A DNA stretch of 54,823 bases from Geodermatophilus amargosae (lineage in GTDB: Bacteria; Actinomycetota; Actinomycetes; Mycobacteriales; Geodermatophilaceae), in contig NZ_FPBA01000031.1 of assembly GCF_900116515.1 (NCBI RefSeq), positions 1-54,823 on the forward strand, written 5' to 3'. Both the position numbers and the translations under genes were made by a program. Below, in pieces: positions 25,594 through 33,689 of the stretch. The notes below the pieces were generated by a model. The model had not been told where the DNA came from, searched no databases, and worked only from the letters and a program-made list of their open reading frames with translations. The stretch's first letter is position 1. Every line of letters begins with the position of its first letter.

Positions 25594-26395
25594 CGCGGAC
25601 TACCTGGAGATCGACGGGCGACTGGGGTACGTGGAGGTCGTCGGCGACGGCGACGACACGCTCCTCTGCATCCACACGGCGGGACAGAGCGGTGTCCAGT
25701 ACCGGAACAACGCCAAGGGCCTGGCGGCGCTGGGGTTCCGGGTCGTCGTCGTGGACCTGCCGGGGCACGGCCGGTCCGAGCCCGCGGTCGACGGCCCCAT
25801 CACGTCGATCCCGTACTACGCGGACTGGTGCATGAAGGTCCTGGACCAGGTGGCGACCGGGCGGCGGTACCTCCTGGGGTGCTCCATCGGCGGCCGCATC
25901 GTCCTCGAGATGGCGTCGAGGTTCTCGGACTCCCTGGAGGCCGTGGTGGCGATGGAGTGCCCCGTGGCCCCCACCGCCGCCCGCACGTGGCGCAAGCCGG
26001 AGGACTCCAGCACGCCGAGCGTCCGTGACCAGACCTACTACTCCAACCTCTCCCTCATCGGCAGCGACGTGCCGGCCGAGACGGCCGAGATGATCGCCAC
26101 GATGCACTGCCGCGAGGACTGGCACGTCACGCGCTCCGATCTCGTCGCCTGGGGCCGGCACGACCTGTGGTCCCGGTTGCCGGACATCAGCTGCCCGACG
26201 TACGTGATCTCCGGCGGCGACTCCTTCGGGGAGAACCTCCGGCCGACCGCGGAGCGGATCCCGGGCGCCCTGTTCCAGAGCGTCAAGGGGATCGCGCACT
26301 ACCCGAACCAGGAGATGCCGGACTTCGCCGACGCCTTCAAGGGCTGGCTCGAAGAGCTGCGTCAGGCTCCCGTCCCGGCGCGAGGTGGCAACTGA
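25586..26395 (+). CDS. Alpha/beta hydrolase
   Basis: 269 residues. Nucleophile elbow GCSIGGR (Ser about residue 99), core strand VVVVDLPGHGRSEPA, acid in ISGGDSFGEN region and His in KGIAHYPNQEMP. The HG oxyanion motif is replaced by CIHTAGQSG. Candidate roles are thioesterase, ester or C-C bond hydrolase acting on an intermediate of the surrounding CoA pathway. GTG start overlaps the previous stop by 8 bases and its own stop overlaps the next ATG (TGATG), so it is translationally coupled on both sides. Confidence 0.85.
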   Translation: MHNADYLEIDGRLGYVEVVGDGDDTLLCIHTAGQSGVQYRNNAKGLAALGFRVVVVDLPGHGRSEPAVDGPITSIPYYADWCMKVLDQVATGRRYLLGCSIGGRIVLEMASRFSDSLEAVVAMECPVAPTAARTWRKPEDSSTPSVRDQTYYSNLSLIGSDVPAETAEMIATMHCREDWHVTRSDLVAWGRHDLWSRLPDISCPTYVISGGDSFGENLRPTAERIPGALFQSVKGIAHYPNQEMPDFADAFKGWLEELRQAPVPARGGN

Positions 26396-27549
26396 TGTCC
26401 CAGCACAACGCCAGCATGTCGGGCCTGCGCGTGGTCGCCGTCGAGCACTTCATCGCGGGGCCGTTCTGCACGCAGCTCATGGCCGACCAGGGCGCCGACG
26501 TCATCAAGGTGGAGAGCCCGGGCGCGTCGCACAGCGGCTACTTCCCGACGCTGAACCGGAACAAGCGCAGCATCGTCCTCGACCTCAAGTCCGAGCCGGG
26601 GATCGAGGCGCTCCTCGCGCTGGTCGAGACCGCCGACGTCTTCGTCACCAACATGGCGGCCGGCGTGCCGGCGCGCCTGAGGTTCGACCACGAGCGCCTG
26701 TCGCAGGTCAACCCGCGTCTCGTCTACGTCCACATCACCGGCTTCGGTCAGAACAGTCCCTACCGGTCGCTGCCCGCCTTCGACGGCGTCATCCAGGCCA
26801 TGTCCGGCGTCATGGACCTGACGGGCGAGCCCGACGGGGCGCCCATGCTCTCCGGCGTCTTCATCCCCGACCACCTCACCGGCCTCTGGGCTGCCCTCGC
26901 CGTCAACAACGGGCTGCTGCGACGTCAGGTCACCGGTCAGGGCACGTACGTCGACCTGAGCATGCTCGACTGCATGATGTCCTTCCACGGGTCGGGCTTC
27001 ATGGAGGTCCTGCAGCTCGGCAGCAAGCTGTCCCGGATCGGCAGCCGCGTCCGCGGGTCGTACGCCAGCACGTACAGGGCCAGCGACGGGTACGTCTACC
27101 TGGCACCGCTCACCGGCCGCATGTGGCAGGGCGTGTCCCGCGTCATCGGGAAGCCGGAGCTGCTGCTCTACATGGGCGAGGGGGCCGAGAGCGACACCCG
27201 GCTAGAGCACCGGGACACGCTGGACGCCCTCATCGAGGGGTGGACCTCCGAGCACACGGTCGACGAGGTCGTCGAGCAGATGCGGGCCGCCGGTGTCGCC
27301 GGCAGTGCGGTCCACACGATGGACGAGGTGGTGGCCGATCCGCACCTCGAGGCGCGGAACATGCTCCGCACCGTCCCTGACGAGTCCGGGGACGGCATCT
27401 TCTACGTCCCGGGCTCACCGGTCCCGGCCGTGGACGACAGCTTCTCGGTGGCGCCTCCCCGCGTGGGACAGCACACCGACGAGATCCTCGCGGAGCTCGG
27501 CCTGACCCCTGCCGGCGCGGCGGGTGCCTCCGCGCGACGCGATGGCTGA
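26395..27549 (+). CDS. CaiB/BaiF-family CoA transferase (canonical Asp)
   Basis: 384 residues of the family III CoA transferase fold: N-terminal GLRVVAVEHFIAGPFCTQLMADQGADVIKVESPG split as GLRVVAVEHFIAGPF and GADVIKVESPG, NRNKRSIVLDLKS, and TGFGQNSPY. The aspartate that forms the covalent acyl intermediate is at about residue 192 in VDLSMLDCMM. It moves CoA from a donor thioester to an acid. It differs from the two CoA transferases at 32517 and 33686, which lack this Asp. Overlaps both neighbours. Confidence 0.9.
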   Translation: MSQHNASMSGLRVVAVEHFIAGPFCTQLMADQGADVIKVESPGASHSGYFPTLNRNKRSIVLDLKSEPGIEALLALVETADVFVTNMAAGVPARLRFDHERLSQVNPRLVYVHITGFGQNSPYRSLPAFDGVIQAMSGVMDLTGEPDGAPMLSGVFIPDHLTGLWAALAVNNGLLRRQVTGQGTYVDLSMLDCMMSFHGSGFMEVLQLGSKLSRIGSRVRGSYASTYRASDGYVYLAPLTGRMWQGVSRVIGKPELLLYMGEGAESDTRLEHRDTLDALIEGWTSEHTVDEVVEQMRAAGVAGSAVHTMDEVVADPHLEARNMLRTVPDESGDGIFYVPGSPVPAVDDSFSVAPPRVGQHTDEILAELGLTPAGAAGASARRDG

Positions 27550-28306
27550 GGACCGGGTCTCGATCACCCGGCTCGGCGCCGTCGGGGTGATCAGGATCGA
27601 GCGCCCGGCCCAGCGCAACGCCATCGACGCGAGCATGGCCGCCGCGATCACCGCGGCGGTCCGCGACCTCGATGCCGATCCCGCCTGCACGGGCATCGTG
27701 CTGTCGGGCTCGGGCGGCAACTTCTGCGCCGGTGCGGACACCAGCAGGTCAGGGCCCACTCCGGGTCCGGGGTGGACCTACGCCGAGAACGCGTCCGAGG
27801 TCATGGTCCGGACGGTCAAGACGTGCGGCACGCTGGTCGCGGCGGCGGTCGAGGGGTGGGCCGTGGGGCTGGGCCTCGGCCTAGTCGGTGCGGCGACGTA
27901 CGCCGTCGGTGCGGCCGGCTCGCGGTACCGCCTGCCCGAAGCCGGCCTCGGCTTCTTCCCGTTCGGTGTCGCGCCTTTCCTGGTGGACCGGATGTCACCG
28001 GCGGCCGTCGTCGACCTGGCACTGTCCGGGCGGCGGGCGTCCCTGGACGACGCGCTCGCCGCGGGACTGCTGACGCACACGGCCGCCGAGGGCGCCGCCG
28101 AGGACACGGCCGTGGCGCTCCTGCAGGAACTCGCCGAGGTCCCCGCGCAGGTGCTCGCGGACGCGCGCGCCTTCCTGCGGACGTGCTCGTCGGCGCGGGG
28201 GAGCGAGGCCGTCGTCGACTGGTGTGAGCAGCAGATGACACGGGTGGTCCTGTCCATGGACTCTGCGCCCGCGGGGGCGCCGCAGGAAGGGACCGCCCGT
28301 CGATGA
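27542..28306 (+). CDS. Enoyl-CoA hydratase/isomerase family protein with one catalytic Glu
   Basis: 254 residues of crotonase fold: GNFCAGAD oxyanion segment and RYRLPEAGLGFFPFG, which holds the second catalytic glutamate. The segment equivalent to GGGxELAMMCD reads VGLGLGLVGAAT, so the first glutamate of true hydratases is missing. This pattern fits isomerases, dehydratases, decarboxylases or ring hydrolases of the superfamily better than a standard hydratase. ATG at 27542 overlaps the CoA transferase stop by 8 bases; its stop overlaps the thiolase-like start. Confidence 0.85.
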   Translation: MAEDRVSITRLGAVGVIRIERPAQRNAIDASMAAAITAAVRDLDADPACTGIVLSGSGGNFCAGADTSRSGPTPGPGWTYAENASEVMVRTVKTCGTLVAAAVEGWAVGLGLGLVGAATYAVGAAGSRYRLPEAGLGFFPFGVAPFLVDRMSPAAVVDLALSGRRASLDDALAAGLLTHTAAEGAAEDTAVALLQELAEVPAQVLADARAFLRTCSSARGSEAVVDWCEQQMTRVVLSMDSAPAGAPQEGTARR

Positions 28307-29463
28307 GCATCCGAGGGCAGGCGTTCATCGCGGGCGCCTACGAGCACCCCAGGCGCAAGATCCCTGACCGGTCCGTGGCGCAGATCCACGCCGAGGTCGC
28401 CGTCGGGGCGCTCGCGGACGCCGGGCTGTCGTTCAGCGACGTCGATGCGTACTTCACCGTCGACCAGACCGGGCTCGGCGCCATCACGCTCGCCGAGTAC
28501 CTGGGCCTGAAGGTCTCCTACATCGACTCCACGCTCACGGGCGGGTCCTCCTACCTCGTCCACGTGGGGCACGCCGCCGCGGCGATCGCCGCCGGCAAGT
28601 GCAACGTCGCGCTCATCACGCTCGGGGGCCACGTCCGGCCGGCCCCGGGCGTCGGTCGCGCGCCGGGAGTGGGGACGCCGCACGGCCCCTTCGAGGAGGT
28701 GTACGGCGTCACGACGGTCAACAACTACGCGCTGGCCGCCCGTCGTCACATGTACGAGTTCGGGACCACGAGCGAGCAGTTGGCCGAGGTCAAGGTGGCG
28801 GCGTCCCACCACGCCCAGTACAACCCCGACGCGCTCCTGCCGAACGTGGTCACCGTCGAGGAGGTCCTCGCCTCCCCCCTGGTGGCCGATCCGCTGCACC
28901 GTCTGGACTCCTGCGTCATGACCGACGGCGGGGGAGCGCTCGTGGTCGTGAGCCCCGCGGTCGCGAAGACCCTGGACCGGACCTGCGTCAAGGTCCTCGG
29001 CCAGGGCGAGGCGCCCAAGCACACGATGAACGGGCGCGTGGACGTCACCTACACCGGAGCGGTGTGGTCCGGCCCGATGGCGTTCGCGGAGGCCGGGGTC
29101 ACGGTCGCGGACGTCGACTACGCGTCGATCTACGACTCCTTCACGATCACGGTGATCGAGACCATCGAGGACCTCGGCTTCTGCGAGAAGGGCAGGGGCG
29201 GGGACTTCGTCCTGGACGGCGGGCTGATCTCGCCCACCGGCCGACTGCCGTTCAACACCGACGGCGGCGGGCTGTGCAACAACCACCCGGTGAACCAGGG
29301 CGGGATGACGAAGGTCATCGAGGCCGTGCGACAACTGCGTGGCGAGGCCAGGCCGGAGGTCCAGGTCCCGGACTGCGAGATCGCCCTGGCGCACGGCTCG
29401 GGCGGGCGCATCTCCTCGCGCATGGGCAGCTCCACGCTGGTCCTCGGGCGGGAGGACGCGTGA
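28303..29463 (+). CDS. Thiolase-fold protein lacking the nucleophilic cysteine (second copy)
   Basis: 386 residues. Same subfamily as the protein at 11498: TLTGGSSYLVHVG replaces the nucleophilic Cys region (about residue 78), SIYDSFTITVIE is the counterpart of FIYDCFT (about 275), and the end reads LAHGSGGRISS, keeping the HGxGG element. It overlaps a DUF35 gene by 4 bases, as expected for Ltp2-type retro-aldolases. Sequence identity with the first copy appears moderate, so these are paralogues for different substrates rather than a recent duplication. Confidence 0.83.
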   Translation: MSIRGQAFIAGAYEHPRRKIPDRSVAQIHAEVAVGALADAGLSFSDVDAYFTVDQTGLGAITLAEYLGLKVSYIDSTLTGGSSYLVHVGHAAAAIAAGKCNVALITLGGHVRPAPGVGRAPGVGTPHGPFEEVYGVTTVNNYALAARRHMYEFGTTSEQLAEVKVAASHHAQYNPDALLPNVVTVEEVLASPLVADPLHRLDSCVMTDGGGALVVVSPAVAKTLDRTCVKVLGQGEAPKHTMNGRVDVTYTGAVWSGPMAFAEAGVTVADVDYASIYDSFTITVIETIEDLGFCEKGRGGDFVLDGGLISPTGRLPFNTDGGGLCNNHPVNQGGMTKVIEAVRQLRGEARPEVQVPDCEIALAHGSGGRISSRMGSSTLVLGREDA

Positions 29464-29885
29464 CCGAGGGCATCGACCGTCAGCTCCCCAGCCCGGCGCC
29501 GGCGGTGGTCCCCGAGACCGAGCCGTTCTGGGCGGCGACCGCCGAGGGCCGGCTCCTGCTCCCGAGGTGCGCCGCCTGCGCGACGGTCATCTGGTACCCG
29601 AAGGGCATCTGCCCGGAGTGCGGATCGCTCGACATCGGCTGGGTCGAGGCATCCGGGGAGGGTGAGGTCTACACCTTCACCGTCAGCAGGCGCGGTGAGG
29701 GCGCCTACCTCGACGCGGGCCCGTTCGTCCTCGCCTACGTGGAACTCGACGAGGGGCCGCGCGTCATGACGAACATCGTCGGCTGCAGCCCCGAGTCGGT
29801 GCGGATCGGCCTGCGGGTACGCGCCGTCTTCGACGACACCGGCCAGGGGAGCGCGCTGGTCCGCTTCGCTCCCGTGGAGCGCTGA
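29460..29885 (+). CDS. DUF35 OB-fold zinc-ribbon protein (second copy)
   Basis: 141 residues. Zinc ribbon C37-x2-C40 and C51-x2-C54 (RCAACATVIWYPKGICPEC), followed by an OB fold with VYTFTVSRRGEG and FVLAYVELDEGPRVMTNI. GTG start overlaps the preceding thiolase-like stop. Predicted to form a complex with it. Last gene of the 24811-29885 overlapping set; the next unit has its own promoter. Confidence 0.87.
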   Translation: MTEGIDRQLPSPAPAVVPETEPFWAATAEGRLLLPRCAACATVIWYPKGICPECGSLDIGWVEASGEGEVYTFTVSRRGEGAYLDAGPFVLAYVELDEGPRVMTNIVGCSPESVRIGLRVRAVFDDTGQGSALVRFAPVER

Positions 29886-30261
29886 GCGGTGACCGCGATC
29901 CCTGCCCGGTGCACGACGTCACCGACCCCGCGCTCCGCCGCGCCTCGCAGGCCGGCCCGGGCCGGCGCATTTGACGCGGTTGACCGATCGGTCCACGATT
30001 GGGGGACGCCCCAGGAGGACGTGGGACCAGGCACCTCCCCGGTGTCCTCGCGCAGCCTCGTGACGCGGACCCCGACTGCCGGCCGGGGGCCGACCGGTGT
30101 GCGGCGTCGCGTCGTCGCCCGGCTCATCCGAGTCGGGGCTCGACCGAGGGCACGGGCGTCGTCGTCCGCGGTGCGCACACAGTCCCAGGCCCTCGCGTCG
30201 ACCCGGTGACGCCGCCACGCAGTGACCACTCCATCGCCCATCCGCCCCTCCTGGAGGAACC
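29886..30261 (+). other. Intergenic region before the acyl-CoA dehydrogenase operon
   Basis: 376 bases, no credible gene. GCCGGCCCGGGCCGGC at 29951-29966 is a perfect 16-base palindrome that may act in termination or as a structural element; it is followed by the promoter/operator at 29971-29999. The remaining 250 bases to the GGAGG ribosome site at about 30252 form a long GC-rich leader. Confidence 0.55.
29971..29999 (+). promoter_or_regulatory. Promoter with embedded family-A operator, acyl-CoA dehydrogenase operon
   Basis: TTGACG (29971-29976), 17 bases, CACGAT (29994-29999). The spacer holds GACCGATCGGTC (29982-29993), a perfect 12-base palindrome; on the minus strand 29979-29992 reads ACCGATCGGTCAAC, matching the ACCGAYCRGT core. 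Confidence 0.55.
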
Positions 30262-31500
30262 ATGGCAGTCAAGTACTCCGCTCCGACGACGGCCTTCGCC
30301 CTACCGCCCGAGCTGATCGAGCTCAAGGAGCACGCCAAGAACATCGTCGAGCGCGAGTGTTTCCCGCTCGAGGCGAAGTTCCTGTCCAACCAGTGGCTGG
30401 ACGAGGGACCCAAGCCAGGGGCCACCGAGGGCCAGGTCGACGGCTCCCTGCCCGCTGAGGACTGGGCCCGTCTCAAGCAGATCTCGCAGGACGCGGGTCT
30501 CTACGCGGTCGGACTCCCCGAGGAGTACGGCGGCGAGGGATACGGCGCCTTGGGCGAGGTCGTGGTGGCCGAGCAGCTCAACCGCAGCGTGGTCAAGCTC
30601 CCCCGGTCGGGCGCGATGATGCCGCTGCTGCACGGCACGGACGCGCAGAAGGAGGAGTTCCTCATGCCGTCCATCCGCGGTGAGAAGCGCTTCGTCTTCG
30701 CGCAGTCGGAGCCGGGCGCCGGCTCCGACCCGGGCAACTCCATGCGCACCACCGCCAAGCCGGATGGCGACGGGTGGCGCATCAACGGCCAGAAGATGTG
30801 GATCAGCGGGGTCGAGGACGCCGACTACATGCTGGTGCTGACCGTGACCGACCCGGAGAAGCGCCAGCGTGGCGGCATGACGATGTTCATCGTGGACAGG
30901 GACTCGCCGGGCATCTCGTGGAGCCCCATCGAGACCTGGCTGGTCCGCAAGGCCCACCAGTACCTCGTCACCTTCGACGACGTGTTCGTGCCGGGCGACC
31001 GCATCCTCGGCAGCGAGGGGTACGGGTTCGGGCTCGGCCAGGAGTGGCTCGCCATCCAGGACCGTCTCACCCGCGGCACCCTGGCCTGCGGCCGGCTCGC
31101 GCGCGGGCTCGAGATCGCCACCGAGTGGGCCAAGTCGCGCGAGACCTTCGGTGCACCGCTGGCCGAGCGGCAGGCGATCCAGTGGATGCTGGTCGACGTC
31201 TTCATGGACCTCAAGACCATCCGGGCGATCGCCTACGAGACCGCCGCCCGCTACGACGCCGGCGAAGAGGTCCGGCATCTCGCCGCCATGGCCAAGTACA
31301 TGGGTGGCAACTACGGCCACCGGTCCATGGACAAGATCATGCAGATCCTGGGCGGGATGGGCGAGACCCTCGAGATGCCGATCTCGACGTTCTACCGCGA
31401 GCTCCGCCACGGCCGCATCGGCGGTGGCACCGACGAGATCCAGCGGATCCTCATGGCGCGCGCGATCCTCAAGCAGGGCAAGAAGGTCTGGGAGGCCTGA
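30262..31500 (+). CDS. Acyl-CoA dehydrogenase with atypical catalytic position
   Basis: 412 residues, FadE-like. FAQSEPGAGSDPGNSMRT, KMWISGVEDADYML and RETFGAPLAERQAIQWML confirm the FAD and substrate site. At the place of the usual base (EGTSEIQ) it has IGGGTDEIQ, with Gly for Glu. In isovaleryl- and long-chain acyl-CoA dehydrogenases the base is moved to the residue before Arg in LDLER; here that segment is AIQDRLTRG, offering Asp. It may therefore use Asp, or act on an unusual substrate. GGAGGAACC ribosome site. First gene of a run to 36719. Confidence 0.88.
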   Translation: MAVKYSAPTTAFALPPELIELKEHAKNIVERECFPLEAKFLSNQWLDEGPKPGATEGQVDGSLPAEDWARLKQISQDAGLYAVGLPEEYGGEGYGALGEVVVAEQLNRSVVKLPRSGAMMPLLHGTDAQKEEFLMPSIRGEKRFVFAQSEPGAGSDPGNSMRTTAKPDGDGWRINGQKMWISGVEDADYMLVLTVTDPEKRQRGGMTMFIVDRDSPGISWSPIETWLVRKAHQYLVTFDDVFVPGDRILGSEGYGFGLGQEWLAIQDRLTRGTLACGRLARGLEIATEWAKSRETFGAPLAERQAIQWMLVDVFMDLKTIRAIAYETAARYDAGEEVRHLAAMAKYMGGNYGHRSMDKIMQILGGMGETLEMPISTFYRELRHGRIGGGTDEIQRILMARAILKQGKKVWEA

Positions 31501-31504
31501 GCAG

Positions 31505-32032
31505 ATGACAGTCCTCACTGACCAGCACCGCGCGCTCATCGGCGTCGAGTCCGAGCCGCGCACGTCAGCGCTGCCGGTGTCGGAGGAGCTGCTCCGGCGC
31601 TTCGTGCACGGGGTGATGGAGCCCGACCCCGTGCACTGGGACCACGAGGTGGCAGCCGCGTCGAAGTACGGCGAGGTGGTGGCGCCTCCGCTGTTCCCCA
31701 TGAACAGCGTGCGACGTGCCCCTGGGGGACCCGACCCCATGGACCGCCTCAAGGACGACCCGGAGGACGACGGCCGACTGGGCGGCAGCCAGAACGGCCT
31801 CCCGCCGCTGGACCTCCCGTTCAAGCGACTGCTCAACGGAGGAACGGAGGCCCAGTTCTTCCAGCTCGCGAAGATCGGCGACGTCATCACCGTGCGCTCT
31901 AAGTACCTCGACATCTCCGAGCGCCAGTCGCGGGACGGCAACCCCATGGTGATCGTCCGTGTCCAGACCACGTACACGAACCAGGACGACGACGTCCTCG
32001 CCGTGACGACGAGCTCGCTGATCCACCGATGA
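31505..32032 (+). CDS. FAS1-like/MaoC N-type hot-dog dehydratase subunit (second copy)
   Basis: 175 residues. Hot-dog of the FAS1-like dehydratase type: ALIGVESEPRTSALPVSEELLRRFV, a DPVHWDHEVAAASKYGEVVAPPLFP segment read here as DPVHWDHEVA and YGEVVAPPLFP, then NGGTEAQFFQLAKIGDVIT. It is followed by a second hot-dog gene with 4-base overlap, the same arrangement as at 13066-14036. The two probably assemble into one hydratase. Starts 5 bases after the acyl-CoA dehydrogenase stop. Confidence 0.8.
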   Translation: MTVLTDQHRALIGVESEPRTSALPVSEELLRRFVHGVMEPDPVHWDHEVAAASKYGEVVAPPLFPMNSVRRAPGGPDPMDRLKDDPEDDGRLGGSQNGLPPLDLPFKRLLNGGTEAQFFQLAKIGDVITVRSKYLDISERQSRDGNPMVIVRVQTTYTNQDDDVLAVTTSSLIHR

Positions 32033-32520
32033 CCGGAGGAACGATGACGAAGCCGGCACCTCTGGTGTTCGAGGACCTCAGCGTGGGCGACGAGATCCCG
32101 GAGCTGGTGCGGGGGCCGCTGCTCGAGCCGCACCTGATGCGCTGGTCCGCCTCGATCGAGAACTGGCACCGGATCCACTACGACCAGCGGTTCACCGTCG
32201 AGCACGACAAGCTCCCGGCCCTGCTGGTCAACGGCAGCTGGAAGCAGCACTTCATGGTGCAGGTCGTGCGGCAGTGGGCCGAGCCGGAGGGGTGGCTGCG
32301 GAGCATCGGCTTCCAGTTCCGCGCCATGGACCAGGTCGGGTCGACCCTGACCGCCTGGGGCCGGATCACCGAGCTCACCGAGGAGGGTGGCTACGGCATC
32401 GTGGAGCTGGAGATCGGCATCCGGAACCAGGAGGGCCAGCAGAGCACCCCCGGCACGGCCACGGTGGTCGTGCCCCTGCGCGGTGGACCGGCCGTCCCGT
32501 ACCCGTACCCCGCGTCATGA
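32029..32520 (+). CDS. MaoC/HTD2-type hot-dog enoyl-CoA hydratase subunit (second copy)
   Basis: 163 residues from ATG 32029. Contains MRWSASIENWHRIHYDQRF (about 38-56), with His of IHYD as the catalytic residue, and LLVNGSWKQHFM. The residue matching the Asp/Asn of hydratase 2 is in IENWHRIH, so the D-x4-H motif is again altered. An alternative ATG at 32044 has a better ribosome site (GGAGG), so the N-terminus is uncertain by five residues. Coupled to the preceding N-type subunit and the following CoA transferase. Confidence 0.82.
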   Translation: MTGGTMTKPAPLVFEDLSVGDEIPELVRGPLLEPHLMRWSASIENWHRIHYDQRFTVEHDKLPALLVNGSWKQHFMVQVVRQWAEPEGWLRSIGFQFRAMDQVGSTLTAWGRITELTEEGGYGIVELEIGIRNQEGQQSTPGTATVVVPLRGGPAVPYPYPAS

Positions 32521-33689
32521 CCGGCGGCGAGGCCCCGCTGGACGGTGTGCGGGTCGTCGAGCTGGGTGTCGGACTCGCCACCCCGTTGGCGGCGAGGATG
32601 CTGGGTGACCTCGGCGCGGACGTGGTCAAGGTGGAGACCCCGGACGGCGACCGGACCCGCTCGGTCGCCCCGTTCTACCGCGCCGGCGAGGACGACGAGC
32701 GCAGCGCCCTGTTTGAGTACCTGAACTACAACAAGCGAGGGGTCTCGCTGGATCCGGGTGCGGATGGTGACACCCTCGACGAGCTCGTGTCGACGGCCGA
32801 CGTGCTCCTGGTCGGCGACGACTTCGCGCAGCTGGCCACGTGGGGGATCGACGTGGCGGAGCTGCACGCCGCCCACCCGGGGCTGGTGATCGAGACGCTG
32901 ACCCCCTACGGGATCACGGGGCCGAAGGCCGCCTGGAGGGCGACCGACCTGACCATGCAGGCCGCGAGCGGCCTGTTGTCCTTCGGTGGCAACGCGGAGC
33001 GCTACCCGCTCAAGCGCGGGCTCCGGCAGAGCACCTACGAGGCGGGGCTCACGGCCGCGTACGCCGCCGAGGCCGCGCTGCTGGGTGCACGCGAGCACGG
33101 CGGGACCGTCATCGACGTCTCCATCGTCGAGTGCATCGCCTCGGAGCTGGTGCTGACCATCCCGGAGTACGCCTTCACCGGTGCGGTCTCCACCCGGCGC
33201 CCCACCGTCATCGACCCGCTCTCGGGCGATCCCCTGCCCGCGGGACCGGGCTACGTCAGCGCCCAGATCACCATCCTCACCCCGATCAGCGACCTCGCGG
33301 ACTTCATCGCCGACCAGCGCCTGGCCGAGCCGCAGTACGCGACGCCCGAGGCACGCGCGACCCACGCCGGGGAGATCGCGGAGATCTTCCGGACCGCACT
33401 GGCCGACGTGCAGCCCCGGGACTTCTTCGAAGGGGCCTCGGCCCGGGGTCTGCTCGCCGGCTTCGTCCAGACGGCCGAGCAGCTCCTCGAGTGCCCGCAC
33501 CTCGACGCCCGGGAGGTGTTCCGCACGATGCCGGGGACGCTCGACGGCCGACCGTGGCGGATGCCTGCGGTCACCGCTTCGCTCTCCCGTACAGGCGTGA
33601 CGGTCAGGCGTGCGGCTCCCCTGTTGGGGGAGCACGACTCCGACGTCCTCTCCCGCGCAGTCGCCGGCACCCAGGCGGGTGCCCGTTGA
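32517..33689 (+). CDS. CaiB/BaiF-family CoA transferase, Glu at catalytic position
   Basis: 390 residues. Family III CoA transferase: VRVVELGVGLATPLAARMLG, LGADVVKVETPDGD, YNKRGVSLD and TLTPYGITGP. The residue aligned with the catalytic aspartate is Glu at about 205 (IDVSIVECIA). It overlaps the second transferase gene by 4 bases, suggesting that the two make a heteromer. Its own activity may be altered or absent. Substrate unknown; a 2-methyl or aryl acid, as in benzylsuccinate CoA transferase, which is a two-subunit CaiB enzyme, is conceivable. Confidence 0.86.
   Translation: MTGGEAPLDGVRVVELGVGLATPLAARMLGDLGADVVKVETPDGDRTRSVAPFYRAGEDDERSALFEYLNYNKRGVSLDPGADGDTLDELVSTADVLLVGDDFAQLATWGIDVAELHAAHPGLVIETLTPYGITGPKAAWRATDLTMQAASGLLSFGGNAERYPLKRGLRQSTYEAGLTAAYAAEAALLGAREHGGTVIDVSIVECIASELVLTIPEYAFTGAVSTRRPTVIDPLSGDPLPAGPGYVSAQITILTPISDLADFIADQRLAEPQYATPEARATHAGEIAEIFRTALADVQPRDFFEGASARGLLAGFVQTAEQLLECPHLDAREVFRTMPGTLDGRPWRMPAVTASLSRTGVTVRRAAPLLGEHDSDVLSRAVAGTQAGAR

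Noticed and set aside
29951..29966. Perfect palindrome GCCGGCCCGGGCCGGC as an operator
   Set aside because: Pure G/C self-complementarity is frequent in this composition and it lacks the A/T positions of the other operator families; noted only as possible structure.
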